64,000 bases of DNA, taken from the NCBI GenBank assembly GCA_036874045.1, contig CM072347.1:4528501-4592500 (forward strand). The letters run 5' to 3'. Made by a program: the position numbers and the translations under genes. Below, one piece after another: positions 23,207 to 34,330 of the stretch. Origin of the DNA: Cymodocea nodosa. Its lineage: Eukaryota > Streptophyta > Magnoliopsida > Alismatales > Cymodoceaceae. Within the stretch, counting starts at the first letter, position 1. Every line of letters begins with the position of its first letter. The notes below the pieces were generated by a model. That model was given only the letters and a program-made list of their open reading frames with translations. It was not told the origin of the DNA and did not search any database.

Positions 23207-24318
23207 GACTTACATCTATAACTATCTGAAAGGTAACTTAAGTCATGTTTTCAAGTCTTGACACGTGTCTCACTAGTTTTATAATATAAAGAGTTTTTCG
23301 GTGACTTACATCTATAACTATCCGAAACTTAAACTATTTTCGGTGAGTTATCGTTTAACCTTCCGAAAGAAAGGTTAAGCTGGTTAGTTGAGTTAGCATA
23401 ACACCACAGACTTAGTTCGTTGAGTTAACTACAGTACTTGCCACGTGAAATGGCACATGGTGAACTCGTTAAGTTAGAAACGTTAAGTTATATATATATA
23501 CTTGTGTTACTCGTTTAGTTAACGTTAAAGTAACGACTTCTTATTACACTGATGAAAAATTTTTGGACGAGAAAGTTTATTTTGCAGGAAATATTTCAGA
23601 GATCTAGGACTGATGATTAAAGAAAATTCGCAATAAAAACATGGGTTAGAACGTGTGTGTTTCGATGAAGGAAAAAGATAAGACGTGGAGAAGTGGAAAA
23701 CTGGTAGTGGTTAAACGTGAAGGATATGCATGAAATGAAGATACAGTATAAAAGACATAGAATTCTCGTGGATCAAACCATCCTTACACTCAAAATGAAA
23801 AATCTTTTCAAGGATCAAACCATCCATGCACACCAAAAGAAAAATCCTTTTCAGGGATCAAAAACACCTCTTTGGGAAAAATCTCTTAAGTGGAAGAAAA
23901 TTCAGTGAAGCATAAAAAGGTAAGATTTTCGTCACTGAAGATTTGAAGTATCAGAAGAAAGCAAATTCGGGGAAGCATAAAAAGACCAAAATATTCGTCA
24001 TTGAAGAATTGCTGAAGAAGAAAGAAGAAGAAGAAGAAGAAAGATCTCAAATAGGGAGAAATGTTTTAAATTCCGCAAATTAGTTTTCTCTATTTGTAGT
24101 TATGAAATTGTATAGATGAAACATGGTATCGAAATATAATTGCATCTACAATTTCTGAGGAGAATTGAATTGTATATTGTAATTGAAACATTGAATAAAA
24201 ATGATTTTATGAAAACAATGTCTCGACTTGTTTTTGAGTTTTAAAGTTTCAATTATATTTCAGAAAATACTAAAAATACACAATTCACCCCCCTCTTGTG
24301 TAGCCATACGATCCTACA
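23207..24318 (+). repeat. Family-1 LTR fragment (plus), lacking the 5' ~640 bp
   Basis: Matches the LTR at 1757-3512 from about 2400 onward: GTAACTTAAGTCATG, TTCGGTGAGTTATC, TATA run near 23490, AATAAA near 24194 and the end CATACGATCCTACA at 24318. The 5' part of the LTR is missing because of the inverted junction at 23207. The small open stretch 23717-23908 lies in U5 and is not a gene. Confidence 0.85.
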
Positions 24319-24320
24319 TG

Positions 24321-24332
24321 TGGTATCAGAGC
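24321..24332 (+). promoter_or_regulatory. Primer-binding site (plus-strand 5' end)
   Basis: TGGTATCAGAGC, 2 bp after the LTR end CCTACA. It confirms the LTR boundary and the tRNA-Met priming type. Confidence 0.92.
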
Positions 24333-24514
24333 TTTGTTAATAATCTTTGATATAAAATCTATACCAACTTATTTAATATCATTACTTATTCTACCTTCCT
24401 TGTTTTTAAACAGAAATTAATATCTAAGCATATGCTTAACTTTCTTGATTTAAGGCTCAAGTTGTTTTAAAGCTTTTAGACTATTTAAAATCAAATAGGT
24501 TGAAAAATCTAAGG

Positions 24515-25232
24515 TAAAATTGCTACTGGAAATGGTAATTTTTCTTTATATGAAGGCCAAAATCTTGATCGTCCTCCTTTATTTGATGGAATACATTTTG
24601 AATATTGGAAAATATAGGATGATTGTTTTTCTTCAAAGTATAGATCATAAATTGTGGTTCATGATTTCTAAACCATATACTCCGTTAACTACTCCTTATA
24701 ATACTTGGACAACTACTGAAAAAGAAAATGAAACTATGAATGCTAAGGGCTTAAATATTTTATTTTGTGCATTGAGTTATGAATAGTTCAGTAAAGTGTC
24801 AACATATAAATCTGCTTATGAGGTGTGGCTTGCATTAGAAGTTTCACATGAAGGTACTTCTCAAGTTAAAGAGATAAAAATAAACATGTTGATTCATAAG
24901 TATGAACTCTTTAAGATGCATGAAGACGAAAGTATTCTAAGATGTTTTCTAGATTTCTTGATATCATAAACTCTTTAAAATGTTTAGGAAAGAATTTTGA
25001 ACAAAAGGATTTGGTGAGGAAAATTCTCAGATCCCTAAGTTCTAAATGGTCTCAGAAAGTAACATCAATTGAGGAATCACGAGATTTAAATGTTTATACT
25101 ATGAATGAACTTATAAGAAAATTAACAGCTTATGAAGTTCAATTAAATGAATCATTGAGTCACAACAAACTAAAAATGAAGAAAGAAATAGCCTTCGAAA
25201 TTAATTCAGATTCTGATATATCTAATTGGAGC
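24515..25232 (+). pseudogene. Family-1 gag fragment fused to Athila RNase H
   Basis: Same gag start as at 22776 and 40208, but the ATG is ATT here (AAAATTGCTACTGG), so initiation is lost. Frame changes near 24540-24600 and 24935 and a stop at 24784 break it; 24942-25225 is open (MFSRFLDIINSLKCLGKNF). At about 25225-25232 (SDSDIS then NWS) it stops matching copia gag and continues as Athila RNase H, with no LTR between. Confidence 0.85.
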
Positions 25233-26772
25233 TAAAGTAATAGTATACACGGATCATTCAGCTCTAAAACATCTAATAAAGAAAAAAGAGACTAAGCCTA
25301 GATTGATCCGATGGATATTATTATTACAAGAATTTGATCTAGAAATTAAAGATAAAAAAGGTTGTGAGAATGTAGTAGCAGATCATTTATCAAGATTACA
25401 AATAGAAAAATCAAATATTGAAATTAAGGATAATTTTCCCGATGAACAATTAATGACCATCAACACAATACCTTGGTATGCAGACATAGTTAATTACTTA
25501 GTTACTGGTCTAACACCTAAGGATTGGAATAGATAGGATAAGAAATTGTTTTCCTCAAGAGTAAAATATTACTATTAGGAAGACCCATACTTATTTAAGA
25601 AATGTCCTAATCTGGTTTTAAAGAGGTGTGTTCCAGAAATTGAATATCTGAGCATATTGTCTTTGTGTCATGACCAAGCTTGTGGAGGGCATTTTGGTTT
25701 AAGGAAAACTGCTGCAAAAATTCTTCAATGTGGATTTTATTGGCCAACACTATTCAAAGATGCTCATAAATATTGCTTAAGTTATTTAAGATGTCAACAA
25801 ATAGGAAGAATATCAAAGAGGAATATGATGCCTCTTAATCCTATTGTTGAGGTTGAAATCTTTGATGTGTGGGGAATAGATTTTATGGGTCCATTTCTTA
25901 TGTTTAATCAATTTAATTACATATTGTTGGGGGTGGATTATGTATCTAAATGGATAGAAGCTATTCCTACAAAAACTAATAACAACAAAGTGGTAATACA
26001 ATTTATAAGAACAAATATATTTGCCAGATTTGGAATACCTAAAGCTATTATCAGTGATAGATGAACTCATTTCTGTAATAGAAGTTTTGAAGCCTTAATG
26101 AAGAAATATAGAGTAAACCACAAAATTGCAACATCATATCATCCGCAAACAAGTGGACAAGTAGAAAGTGCAAACAAACAAATTAAGTTAATCTTAGAAA
26201 AAGTAGTAAATCCTACTAGAACAGATTGGGCTAATAGATTGATAGATGCACTTTGGGCTTATAGAACTGCTTATAAAACGAGCTTAGGTATGTCACCTTT
26301 TAGGCTAGTATATGGAAAAAGTTGTCATTTACCTGTTGAAATAGAACATGAAGCTTATTGGGCATTAAAAACTCTAAACACTAATTTAAATCAAGTTGTT
26401 GAAAATAGAAAAATGTAATTAATTGAATTAGAAGAATTTAGAAATGAAGCTTATTCGAAGACAGTAAGAGAAAAAGAGAAAATTAAATTCTGACATGATA
26501 GAAAAATTATTCCAAAAAGCTTTGAAATAGGACAAGAAGTATATCTTTATATGGCTAGACTCCATAACCATCCCGGAAAATTAAGATCTAGATGGGCAGG
26601 ACCTTACATAGTTCGAAATATTTATACTTATGGTATTGAAATTGAAAATCCTAAAAATCAGAATATATTTAAAGTAAATGGACAAAGACTTAGACCTATT
26701 TTGAAAACACCAAAAAACTCCTTTGGAATTATAGAAGAAGTCAAAGTAGAGGACTACTCGAGCTTTACTTAG
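25233..26772 (+). pseudogene. Ty3/gypsy (Athila lineage) RNase H and integrase
   Basis: Starts in RNase H ([43 protein letters not shown]). The integrase zinc finger follows at 25650-25800 (HDQACGGHFG, YCLSYLRCQQ). The core has WGIDFMGPF (Asp), IISDR (Asp) and [16 protein letters not shown] (Glu), then [15 protein letters not shown] and a C-terminal GPYIVRNIYTYG / VNGQRLRP region ending at 26772. The RNase H-to-integrase spacing and motifs are of the Athila type. Stops occur near 25534, 25576, 26063, 26416 and 26491. RT, protease and gag of this element are absent, replaced upstream by copia gag. Confidence 0.92.
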
Positions 26773-27341
26773 TAATAAATTAGTTTTTATGTTTATATAA
26801 AAAAAAAACATTAAAAACATTAAAAAAATATAAAATATAAAAATCATTGCGGTTCAACTGACTAGATCCATTGGTATGACCGGAACATAAAAAATATGTA
26901 TATTAATTTTCAAAAAAAAATGTTGGTTTTACCAAAACATAGTATCGGTTCAACCGGAAAAAAAAGTAGGTTTAACCGAAACATCGTATCGGTTAAACTA
27001 GTAAAAAAAATAGAAAAACTATTATCTTAAGTATTTTTATTATTATATCTGTTTGTATAGTGAGTCCGTTGAGTTACGCTTAACTCAACGAGCTTACTCC
27101 GTTGAGTCCTGAGTTAGTCAATGAGCTTATTCCATTGAGTTAACTATAACTCAATGGAGTACTATAGCTAAGACTACGGATAAAATAGTAATAGTTGGTT
27201 CGGGAAATGACCTGATTACCCACCTAAACTTAGGGCTTATTTAAACTAAAACCTAGGGTTTTGGGGGCATTATTCGGCAAATCATTTAGAATCTAGAATA
27301 GTAGAAATCAGAGTGATTCCGTGCTATTGTGTAACTCCACG
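26773..27341 (+). promoter_or_regulatory. Post-integrase spacer with hairpin array upstream of a third ORF
   Basis: 26860-27010 repeats GGTTCAACCGGAA / GGTTTAACCGAAAC units several times. 27060-27165 holds facing pairs such as CCGTTGAGTTA with TAACTCAACGAG, and CCATTGAGTTAACTATAACTC-type palindromes. Then comes AT-rich CTTATTTAAACTAAAACC and the ATG at 27342. No coding region is seen. It may serve as an internal promoter by analogy with the other arrays; not shown. Confidence 0.4.
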
Positions 27342-29592
27342 ATGAGGAAGATGACACCCAAGTTCTGGGAAGAGGCTGTTGACACATCAAAATTTTTGAA
27401 GGAATCAGAAGAATGGCACACGCGCTAGAAGATCAGAAATACGACAAGAGAGAAAGAGCTACAGAAGGTAGAATCGGAACTTTTCAATTTCAGAAGAGAT
27501 TTAGTAGAATTGGGTATACAAATACCTCAAATAATGGAAACAAGAATAAAGGTTGCAACAGAAATTGTTGTAAGCAAGGAAAGAAAAATAAGGCCAAGTA
27601 ATGAAGTTGCCCTAGAATTAATCCAACGTAAGTCCCGACTCTAGTTCAAAAGACGAATCTATAAACATAGTATTGGTTCAAAAGATGAATTTGTAGATGG
27701 GCGATCTAGGAGCAAGAAAGGAAAGAAAATGAAGAAGAAGCAACTAAAGAATAGGAAGAATCGACTACTGAAAGACATGTTCCTAAGGAACAGCAGTCAG
27801 TACCTCTAGTTCAGCCAATAGAGCCATTGTCACGAGTAGCATTTGCTTGGCTGAGAACTGAAGAAGAAGAGAAAGAATTTACCAGCTTTGTCAAAATAGC
27901 AAGAGACCAAGGTGATACTCAAGAAATAGCTACGGTTAAGGCACATATTTTATATGATGCCATTAAGAAAAAAATGGTCGAAGAAAAGATGAGGGCCCAA
28001 TACAAAATAAAAGTTAAACAGCATCAGGCAACAACTAAATCAAGTGTTGTAGGAGAGACTGGTCCTTCGAGACTAGTAGTTATGAAGAGAATTAAACAGG
28101 AAGAGCCAGTACCTATGGCTCGAAAGCCTACAGAGTCTACTTTTGTAGATTTAATTTCAGAAGAAGAAGAGGAAGAACATGCACAATTAATCAGAAAAAG
28201 AAAGGAAAAGAAAAAGTGCTTGAATATGAGGAAATTAAATCTGAAATACCAATTTTCATAGGGCCTGTGGAGCAAATATTTATAAACTTGCTATCTGATT
28301 CTAAGGAGGAGCAGGAGCTGCAATAGTAGGAGCAAAGACAAGAAGAAAAATAGGTTGAAATTAGTCTGCAGCCTGTACAACAAGAAGAAACAGAAATTAG
28401 GGCAGAAATTGAATTACCCGTGACTCCATCCCAATCTGTTACAAAATCAGAAAGAACAGTGATAGAACAGATTGGTAGTCAGGAGGAAGAAGAAAGAGCA
28501 GAAAATGAAGAGGTTGAAAGAAGCCATTTGGACAAAAATAACTTTACAGATTCCACTAAAGAGCAAGAAACTCTTTAGCAATTTATGGAAAGAATTCAAG
28601 ACAGAGTGGAGAGTTCTACCGGCTCACCACCACAAACAAAAGCAAAAGCAAAAATTCAGGAATCTGTAGAGAATGTTCAAATGCAGCCTATGTTAGAGGA
28701 AGAGCAAGTACAAACCCCTCTAGAACAACAAAGTTACATTCCTAACCCGACTGAAACAACAATTTTGAATGAAGTACATTTTTGTAGTCAGGAAGCTTAT
28801 ACCAAATACCAAGAAATAAGGGGTTACGACATTATTTACAGTAGACCAGTAAATTGGGATGGAATGCAAGAAATCAAAGATTTATTTGAATTCCAAGGTC
28901 TACTGCAATTCATTTCTCAAGAAAGAGGGCACGCAGTTTATGAGAATTTAGTGCCCTATTTTTATGCAAATTTAAGAGAAAGAGAAGGAGGATTAATTTC
29001 CAACGTGGAGGAAGTAGATGTACAAATAACACTAGAGCTTCTCCACAACATTTTTGGTTTAAAGAATGAAGGAATAAAAATTTTGGAAGATACAACTACA
29101 GTCGAGTGGACAGAACAGCAAATTAAAGATTGTTTAGCTATCAATCTTGGTGTGCCTTTATTAAACAGATTGAAGCATTTAAATGGTAAAGCACACATGG
29201 TAGCTAACATTCTAATTAAGAATATTTATCAACGACAAGGCCATGACATAGAATTAAGTCAATTTGTCAAATGGGCCACGTATGCAGTTGTAAATAGGAT
29301 TCAAATAAATTGGTCTGTAGTTTTTATCTCCAAGCTGAAAGCAGTAAAGAAAAAATTGTTTTATGGAGATTTGATTCCACTATTGATGGTGGACTGTATC
29401 GATTTCACTAAATGGACATAAAAAAGGATCAGATCTAGAACCATTTCAGTGAAAGAATATAGAAATTTTGTAGCTGCAGAACTAGTTGTACCTTATGGAG
29501 GAATTACAAGAGTAGTAGAGAGGATTAATCAATTAGAGCTTCAATTAGAAAAACTCCAAAAGGAAGTAGATGAACTAAGGAATAGAGATTAA
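27342..29592 (+). pseudogene. Third ORF downstream of the Athila integrase
   Basis: ATG at 27342 (MRKMTPKFWEEAVDTSKF), a helical N-terminal part, and an acidic, Glu/Gln-rich middle (27827-28560; ISEEEEEEHAQ). The globular domain 28760-29400 is open as part of a 278-codon frame starting at 28585: FEFQGLLQF, YFYANL, GLKNEGIKILED, GHDIELSQF, VNRIQINWSVVF and LFYGD. After one stop at 29419 it runs to a coiled-coil tail (LELQLEKLQKEVDELRNRD, stop at 29590). It shares motif order with the copia third ORFs but is clearly diverged. Stops near 27405, 27640 and 28577 and frame changes break it. It is placed where Athila elements carry an env-like ORF; no signal peptide or membrane segment is seen. Confidence 0.75.
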
Positions 29593-30240
29593 ATTGTATT
29601 GTTTGTTTACTTGTATAATTGTATGAAAAATTGTATGATGTACTTGTATTGTAAATTGATTCAGATTAATGAATATAATTTTTCAGATGCAATTTTCATA
29701 TGTATTTTGAATGTGAAAATGAATGGAATGTATTGAATGTTATATATATATTTTGTGAAAAATTATGAATGAATGTTTAATAGATTTATAATTTGCTGAA
29801 TGATAGGATAAATGCTTAAAAATTTCTGCATGTTGTAAGGTAAAATGTAAATTTTGCATAACATAAAATGACCTGCAAATTAAATCTTTATATAATGTTC
29901 AGATTTAAACAAATTTTGATTAGAAGGATGCATTAATGACATAGATATAACTTTATTACAGTTAGCAGAATGAAAAAGAAAAAAAAACTAAGAGGAACTT
30001 ACGAGAGTAAAACTTAGAGGTTGTTAAGTTTTAACTCAACGAAGTAAGTTCGTTGAGTTAAACGTAACTCCACGAGGTTAGTAATATAGTATAAGGTCAC
30101 TCCATTGACTTATCTGTAACTCAACGAAGTTAGTCCGTGGAGTTAGCAACAGTAATCGACTTTGTTCCATTGAGTTATTTGTAACTCAACGAGGTTAGTT
30201 CGTGGATTAAGTAGAACAGTTATTCTTTTAACCACAAACG
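29593..30240 (+). other. Non-coding spacer with hairpin array
   Basis: 29593-30000 is AT-rich with no supported ORF. 30028-30215 carries repeated facing units (TTAACTCAACGAAG with TTCGTTGAGTTAA, TAACTCCACGAGG, GTCCGTGGAGTTAG, TAACTCAACGAGG). The last part of this block has an inverted copy at about 58390-58490. Confidence 0.5.
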
Positions 30241-30740
30241 AAACTTCGTCGGTTTAGTGATTACCAAAATTTGAAATTAGTAGTGGTACACGTACCCATA
30301 AAAACAGGAACCACGATGCACGTTGCAAGACACGTTCTTGCAACGAGATTTATTCACTTTATGGATGTGCAGTATATATATAAAACAGAATGTTATTTAC
30401 AAGTTACTAGTACTTTTAAAAGAAAGGAGAATGTGTTGGAGGAACTGGAAGGAGAAGTAGTTGATTCGACTTCATCCAACAACAAATATTTATTGAATGG
30501 AAAGCTTCAAACTAGTATGTAATTAATCTTCTGCTATTTATTTATGAGCACATGGACCCGTTCTCTAAGCACTAAACGATTAGTAAGAACACCTACCCAA
30601 GAATTTTCATTGCGGAGGATTCTTGAAAAATTATATTATTGGAGACCTATAGGAAATTGGGGTGAATATTTACGCTTAAGTGTGTATAATTTTCTGAATA
30701 GATCTTGGAATGAAAATATTATGATATATCTGAGATGAAA
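30241..30740 (+). pseudogene. Athila-like leader and decayed gag start (copy 1)
   Basis: Matches the minus strand of 57859-58440. It includes GTTGCAAGACACGTTCTTGCAA (an inverted repeat near 30319-30340), a TATATATATAAAA box near 30372, and an ORF start near 30547 reading MSTWTRSLSTKRLVRTPTQ, where the other copy reads MNTWTHSPSTKRLVRTPTQ. Downstream the frame is broken here. In the other copy it continues into a sequence like the N-terminus of Athila gag. The short open stretches at 30271 and 30544 are therefore probably leader or decayed gag. Confidence 0.4.
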
Positions 30741-30759
30741 ATCATTAATTAACCAAACA

Positions 30760-31301
30760 CATGTCATACTTGATGGATATATATATATATAGTCACAGAT
30801 ATATCAATAGCATTTGGATCTGATTTATACATAGTGAGCATAGACAGTTATGATGAAAATATAGAAATTTTACCTATACCGAGAGAAATAGCTAAACCAC
30901 CATCTGTAGAATTTAATAAAATTCAAATAGGAGTGTGGTATAATGAAGAAGATGATCCTACTTTATGTCTGATAAGATGGTGGGATGAATTGCTGAAATT
31001 TCAAATATGGATTATGAAAGACATTAATGAATGGAAGTGGGAAGAGGAGTATATTGAAATAGATGTAGAAATAGAAACTGCTACATTACCCTGGAACCAA
31101 AAAGGATCCCTTTCTGCATTTCATATCATTAATGGTAATACACTTGTATTTGGAATTTATAATATATTACATGTTTACAAATTAAGAAGGAACAAGAACT
31201 GCATTAAAACAGAATTAATAGCAAGAAGAACTATGCCTAAAAAGTTTGCTTGGGCTGATACATTTATTCCATTTGTTCCTACTTTTCAATCATGTTCTTA
31301 A
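30760..31301 (+). pseudogene. F-box-associated-domain-like fragment (155 codons open)
   Basis: Open from 30834 to 31301, with the same frame readable from about 30797 (ISIAFGSDLYIVSIDSYDE). The pattern 'hydrophobic-SIDSYDENIEILPIP', then GVWYNEEDD.TLCLIRWW, then FQIWIMKDINEWKWEEEY, and a later VFGIYNILHVYKL resembles the C-terminal F-box-associated interaction domain of plant F-box proteins (IxxFD...F.E.PLP, then LW.MKEYG.W...). No F-box N-terminus is visible; upstream is retroelement leader with stops. It could be a captured host gene piece or relic. This rests on pattern only and is moderately uncertain. Confidence 0.42.
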
Positions 31302-31860
31302 GCTGTGATTTTGTGTGTTTAATGTTGTGTGTATTCTACGTTTATGTTTAGAAAAAAAAATTTTGAAGTTTTCATGTTTATTTTATAAAAGGAAAAAAAA
31401 AACAAAATATCAATCCAGTTTGTTGGTATCTGTTTTGGGAAACCAACTGGCTTGCTTGTGAGCCACTTGAGGCATAGGAGCCTAGGTTCCACACAAGACA
31501 CTGATTTATCAATATCTATTAAATGTTATTTTGTTTTATATTCTGTGTTTATCTATGAATGAAAAGTTTTTCAGAATCAAAAATTGGAATATGCAGAAGA
31601 AGATACAAACGAAACAAGGTATGTAACCAATTACTTATCCTGAATTTTAAATCAAAGAAACTGTATTCATGCCTGCTACAATTACTGTATTTATTGTCAA
31701 ATCTTATACATTGAGGACAATGCAAAATGTAGGTATGGGGGGAGGTAATTAAAGTAACAGCCATGTAAGTTTGTTAATTAAAGGAATTAAAATGGTACTG
31801 CAAAGTTGTGGAAATTGATAATTTTTATGAACTTGCTGTAACTATCTAATAATTGAGACT
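31302..31860 (+). other. Gypsy-like 3' tail with a purine tract
   Basis: No supported gene. It contains a poly-A/T-rich stretch (31350-31410), then ACATTGAGGACAATGCAAAA followed by GTAGGTATGGGGGGAGGTAA near 31732-31750. 'GAGGACAATG' followed by a G-run is typical of the 3' end of plant Athila elements (usually ...TTTGGGGGTG). The small minus-strand ORFs here are shadows. Confidence 0.4.
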
Positions 31861-33060
31861 GTAAAATTTTTATAAACTGTAACTGCTTGAATGTTATATT
31901 TAGAAGGCTATATAAGATGCTATAGAATTTACTATTTATGCAAATCTAGATATAGTATCTTATGTTTTTTTCTGAATTTCATGAGTTTAACAGTTTTACG
32001 ATTTTGAAATGAAATCAAAATGCTTAATGAAAAATCAGTAAATTATCTAAAGTCCTAAAAGAGCTAAGATGTGAATTCTAGATTAAATGAAACACATATG
32101 ATTAAAGATACATTTAATTTGACTAATTAAACTTGTAGATTGATTTATGTGTAGATCTTATTAAATTACAGAAAAAGTATGAGCTTATTGTTATGGATTC
32201 ATATTTATAGTAAATGATAGAAGCAAGACTATATGAGATTGGTGTTTTACTGCATCTGTATTAATCAAATACATACATATACAGTATGTGATTAATGTTT
32301 TGTTTTGTGTGTATGTTGATTGAAAAAAAAAAAAAAGGAAAATTTGAGAGTTTATTGACTTGTTTGATCACGAGTCTTTTGTACTTGAGCAGATAGGTAT
32401 GTAAGGATTGTTGACCTGAAAAAGGACTCTTGAAATCTGGCAACCTAAGATCTTGATCAGATCTGGGATTGTTGACTGAAAGCTCGTTACATGGGTACAT
32501 TAGAAAGCTCTTGTATGATTCAAGCTTGTCAAATTAACTTTTAAAGTATAAAATGTATATATATATATATATATATATACATATACTGTTTTGAAAAGAT
32601 ACAAATGTTTTGTGAAATACAGATATCTTATGAATCGAGTATATTTTTTGTTATCTAGAATTGCTGAAATATGAATCTAGAATTGACTTTTGAAGTTGTT
32701 TTAATGGAGATACAATTCTTTATTCTACTTGTCTTAATCATATTGAATTGGATTGTACTTTGATTCGTATGTTGTTGAAATTTCTTCTAGAAATCTTATT
32801 GGAAAATTCAAGATGGCAGATGATGAAAAGAAGAAAAAATGATAATACAATTAACACCTATGTGATGATGATATACTTTGTATGTAATTTACATATATTC
32901 TAAGTATATTTGCAGGTTGATTACTGAAACATATAGAATATATTTTTATGCTAAATAGAAAAAAAAAGGGAAAGAATTAATTCTAGCACTTTTTGAAAGA
33001 CCAATTAATTAGATCTTAGTTTGCTAAGGGACTAGCAAAATTTAGGTATGGGGGAAGTGT
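31861..33060 (+). repeat. Repeat segment R, copy 3 (longest)
   Basis: Aligns with 4950-5960: AGTATCTTATG, TAATTAAACTTGTAGA, GCATCTGTATTAAT, GAGAGTTTATTGACTTG, CTTTTGTACTTGAGCAG, TTGATCAGATCTGGGATTG and a terminal purine tract TTAGGTATGGGGGAAGTG near 33042. A (TA)n microsatellite lies at about 32557-32580. No coding potential is seen. Confidence 0.6.
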
Positions 33061-33890
33061 TTAGAATGAAAAAGTGCATATTATTAACGGTTAAATGATG
33101 GTTAATTGCATAATATTTAGCTTATCATATGAGAATTAAGCCATTATGTTATAATTGCACAATTATATGCTTTAATTAAAGAATCTGTTTAATTTTGAGG
33201 AATTAATGTTAATTTAGTACATTTCTGAACTGTCGGTAAGTTGTAGGTTGTGAAATTCTTAAGTATCTGAATTTTCTAATATTTCGGACAGTTATGTTTA
33301 ACATACCGAACATATTTCAGACAATTATGTTTAACAAACCGAACATGTCGGATAGTTATGTTTAAATTGCCAAATAGTTATGTTTTGAAAGAATATTTTA
33401 TCATTTCCTGAAGTACACGTGTCAAAACCATAATGCATGACTTAAGTGAACTTTCGGTGAGTTATCTCTAACTATCCAAAATTGTAGCTGGGCATCGGAT
33501 AGTTATATGTGTAACTCTCCGAAATATCTTTTTATTTATAAAATAGTTGTGGACACGTGTCATGTTCTGGGAAAATAACTTAAGTGGATTTTCGGTGAGT
33601 TATCTATAACTATCCGAAATGCATCTGAGCATCGGATAGTTAGACCTGTAACTCTCCGAAATGTTTATTTTATTATTAAAATGCTGCTAATACGTGTCAA
33701 AATCTGGTAGATTTACTTAAGTTATATATCAGTGAGTTATCAATGAGTTATCTGTAACTGTACGGATAGTTAAGTTTATAAGTATCTGAAATGCACCTGA
33801 GCATCGGATAGTTAAATTTATGCACGTGTTTTATAGTTAAATCAACAAAGAAAGTCCGTTGAGTTATCTGTAACTCCACGGACTATTTAT
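33061..33890 (+). repeat. Motif array of TCGGATAGTTA / TAACTCTCCGA type
   Basis: Facing and direct units near 33285, 33320, 33345, 33450, 33500, 33520, 33590, 33630, 33730, 33765, 33800 and 33855, with ACTTAAGT and ACACGTGTC sites between. The part around 33090-33480 matches 60050-60330 in copia G, so this is probably the pre-third-ORF region of a related element. Confidence 0.55.
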
Positions 33891-34330
33891 TTTCTAATAT
33901 GCCACTGTAGCAGTTGCAGAAACAAGACAGTTGGAAGAAAAACCACGACTGCACGTGACCGATGGACGACCAATGTGTACAGAGGAGTACTGAGCTTTCT
34001 ACAGGCAGTATCAGCAATTCTCCAAAGTACCACACCAACTATCATTACCACCACCATAATCGCCAACCATCGGAGGTCTGTGAGAATACTTTCTTGATGT
34101 CGGGTTGATTCCGAGCCAAACATAGTGCTTGACAACCACTATGAGGAGTGATCGCGTCGCGGGAAGGGAAGCCATTTTCACCAAGCGCCGACTCATATTT
34201 CAGGAGATCGTAAAGCTTCTAGCCTTGGCTTCGGGTTGATGCTTGTATGCTGAAGAGGAGATCATCTTGCAATTCTGGACTCACGATTTTATAGGAAGAG
34301 GAGACAAAATTGTAAGTGGTTTAATTTTCA
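33891..34330 (+). other. GC-richer unassigned stretch, possible third-ORF start
   Basis: Base composition is clearly less AT-rich than its surroundings. An ATG at 34141 opens MRSDRVAGREAIFTKRR, continuing to a stop near 34238. A GTAAGTGG sequence at 34312 could be a splice donor by chance. By position (array, then ATG) it could be the head of a lost third ORF. No similarity is recognised. Minus-strand ORFs of 61-82 codons overlap it, and I cannot favour either strand. Confidence 0.25.

Larger units (their letters stand above)
22003..25232. repeat. Large inverted repeat of two family-1 5' ends (head-to-head)
   Basis: The left arm 22003-23206 (gag, primer site and last 230 bp of LTR on the minus strand) mirrors the right arm about 24090-25232 (last 230 bp of LTR, primer site and gag on the plus strand). 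The central 23207-24089 is single-copy LTR in plus orientation. Arms are about 1.1-1.2 kb and clearly alike but diverged (different stops in each gag), so the structure is old or was built from two distinct copies. Confidence 0.8.

Noticed and set aside
22963-24332. Primer sites as tRNA genes
   Set aside because: Only the 12 bp complementary to the tRNA 3' end is present; no cloverleaf sequence surrounds it.
32557-32580. (TA)n run as a centromeric or origin element
   Set aside because: A simple microsatellite; nothing else supports a specialised function.
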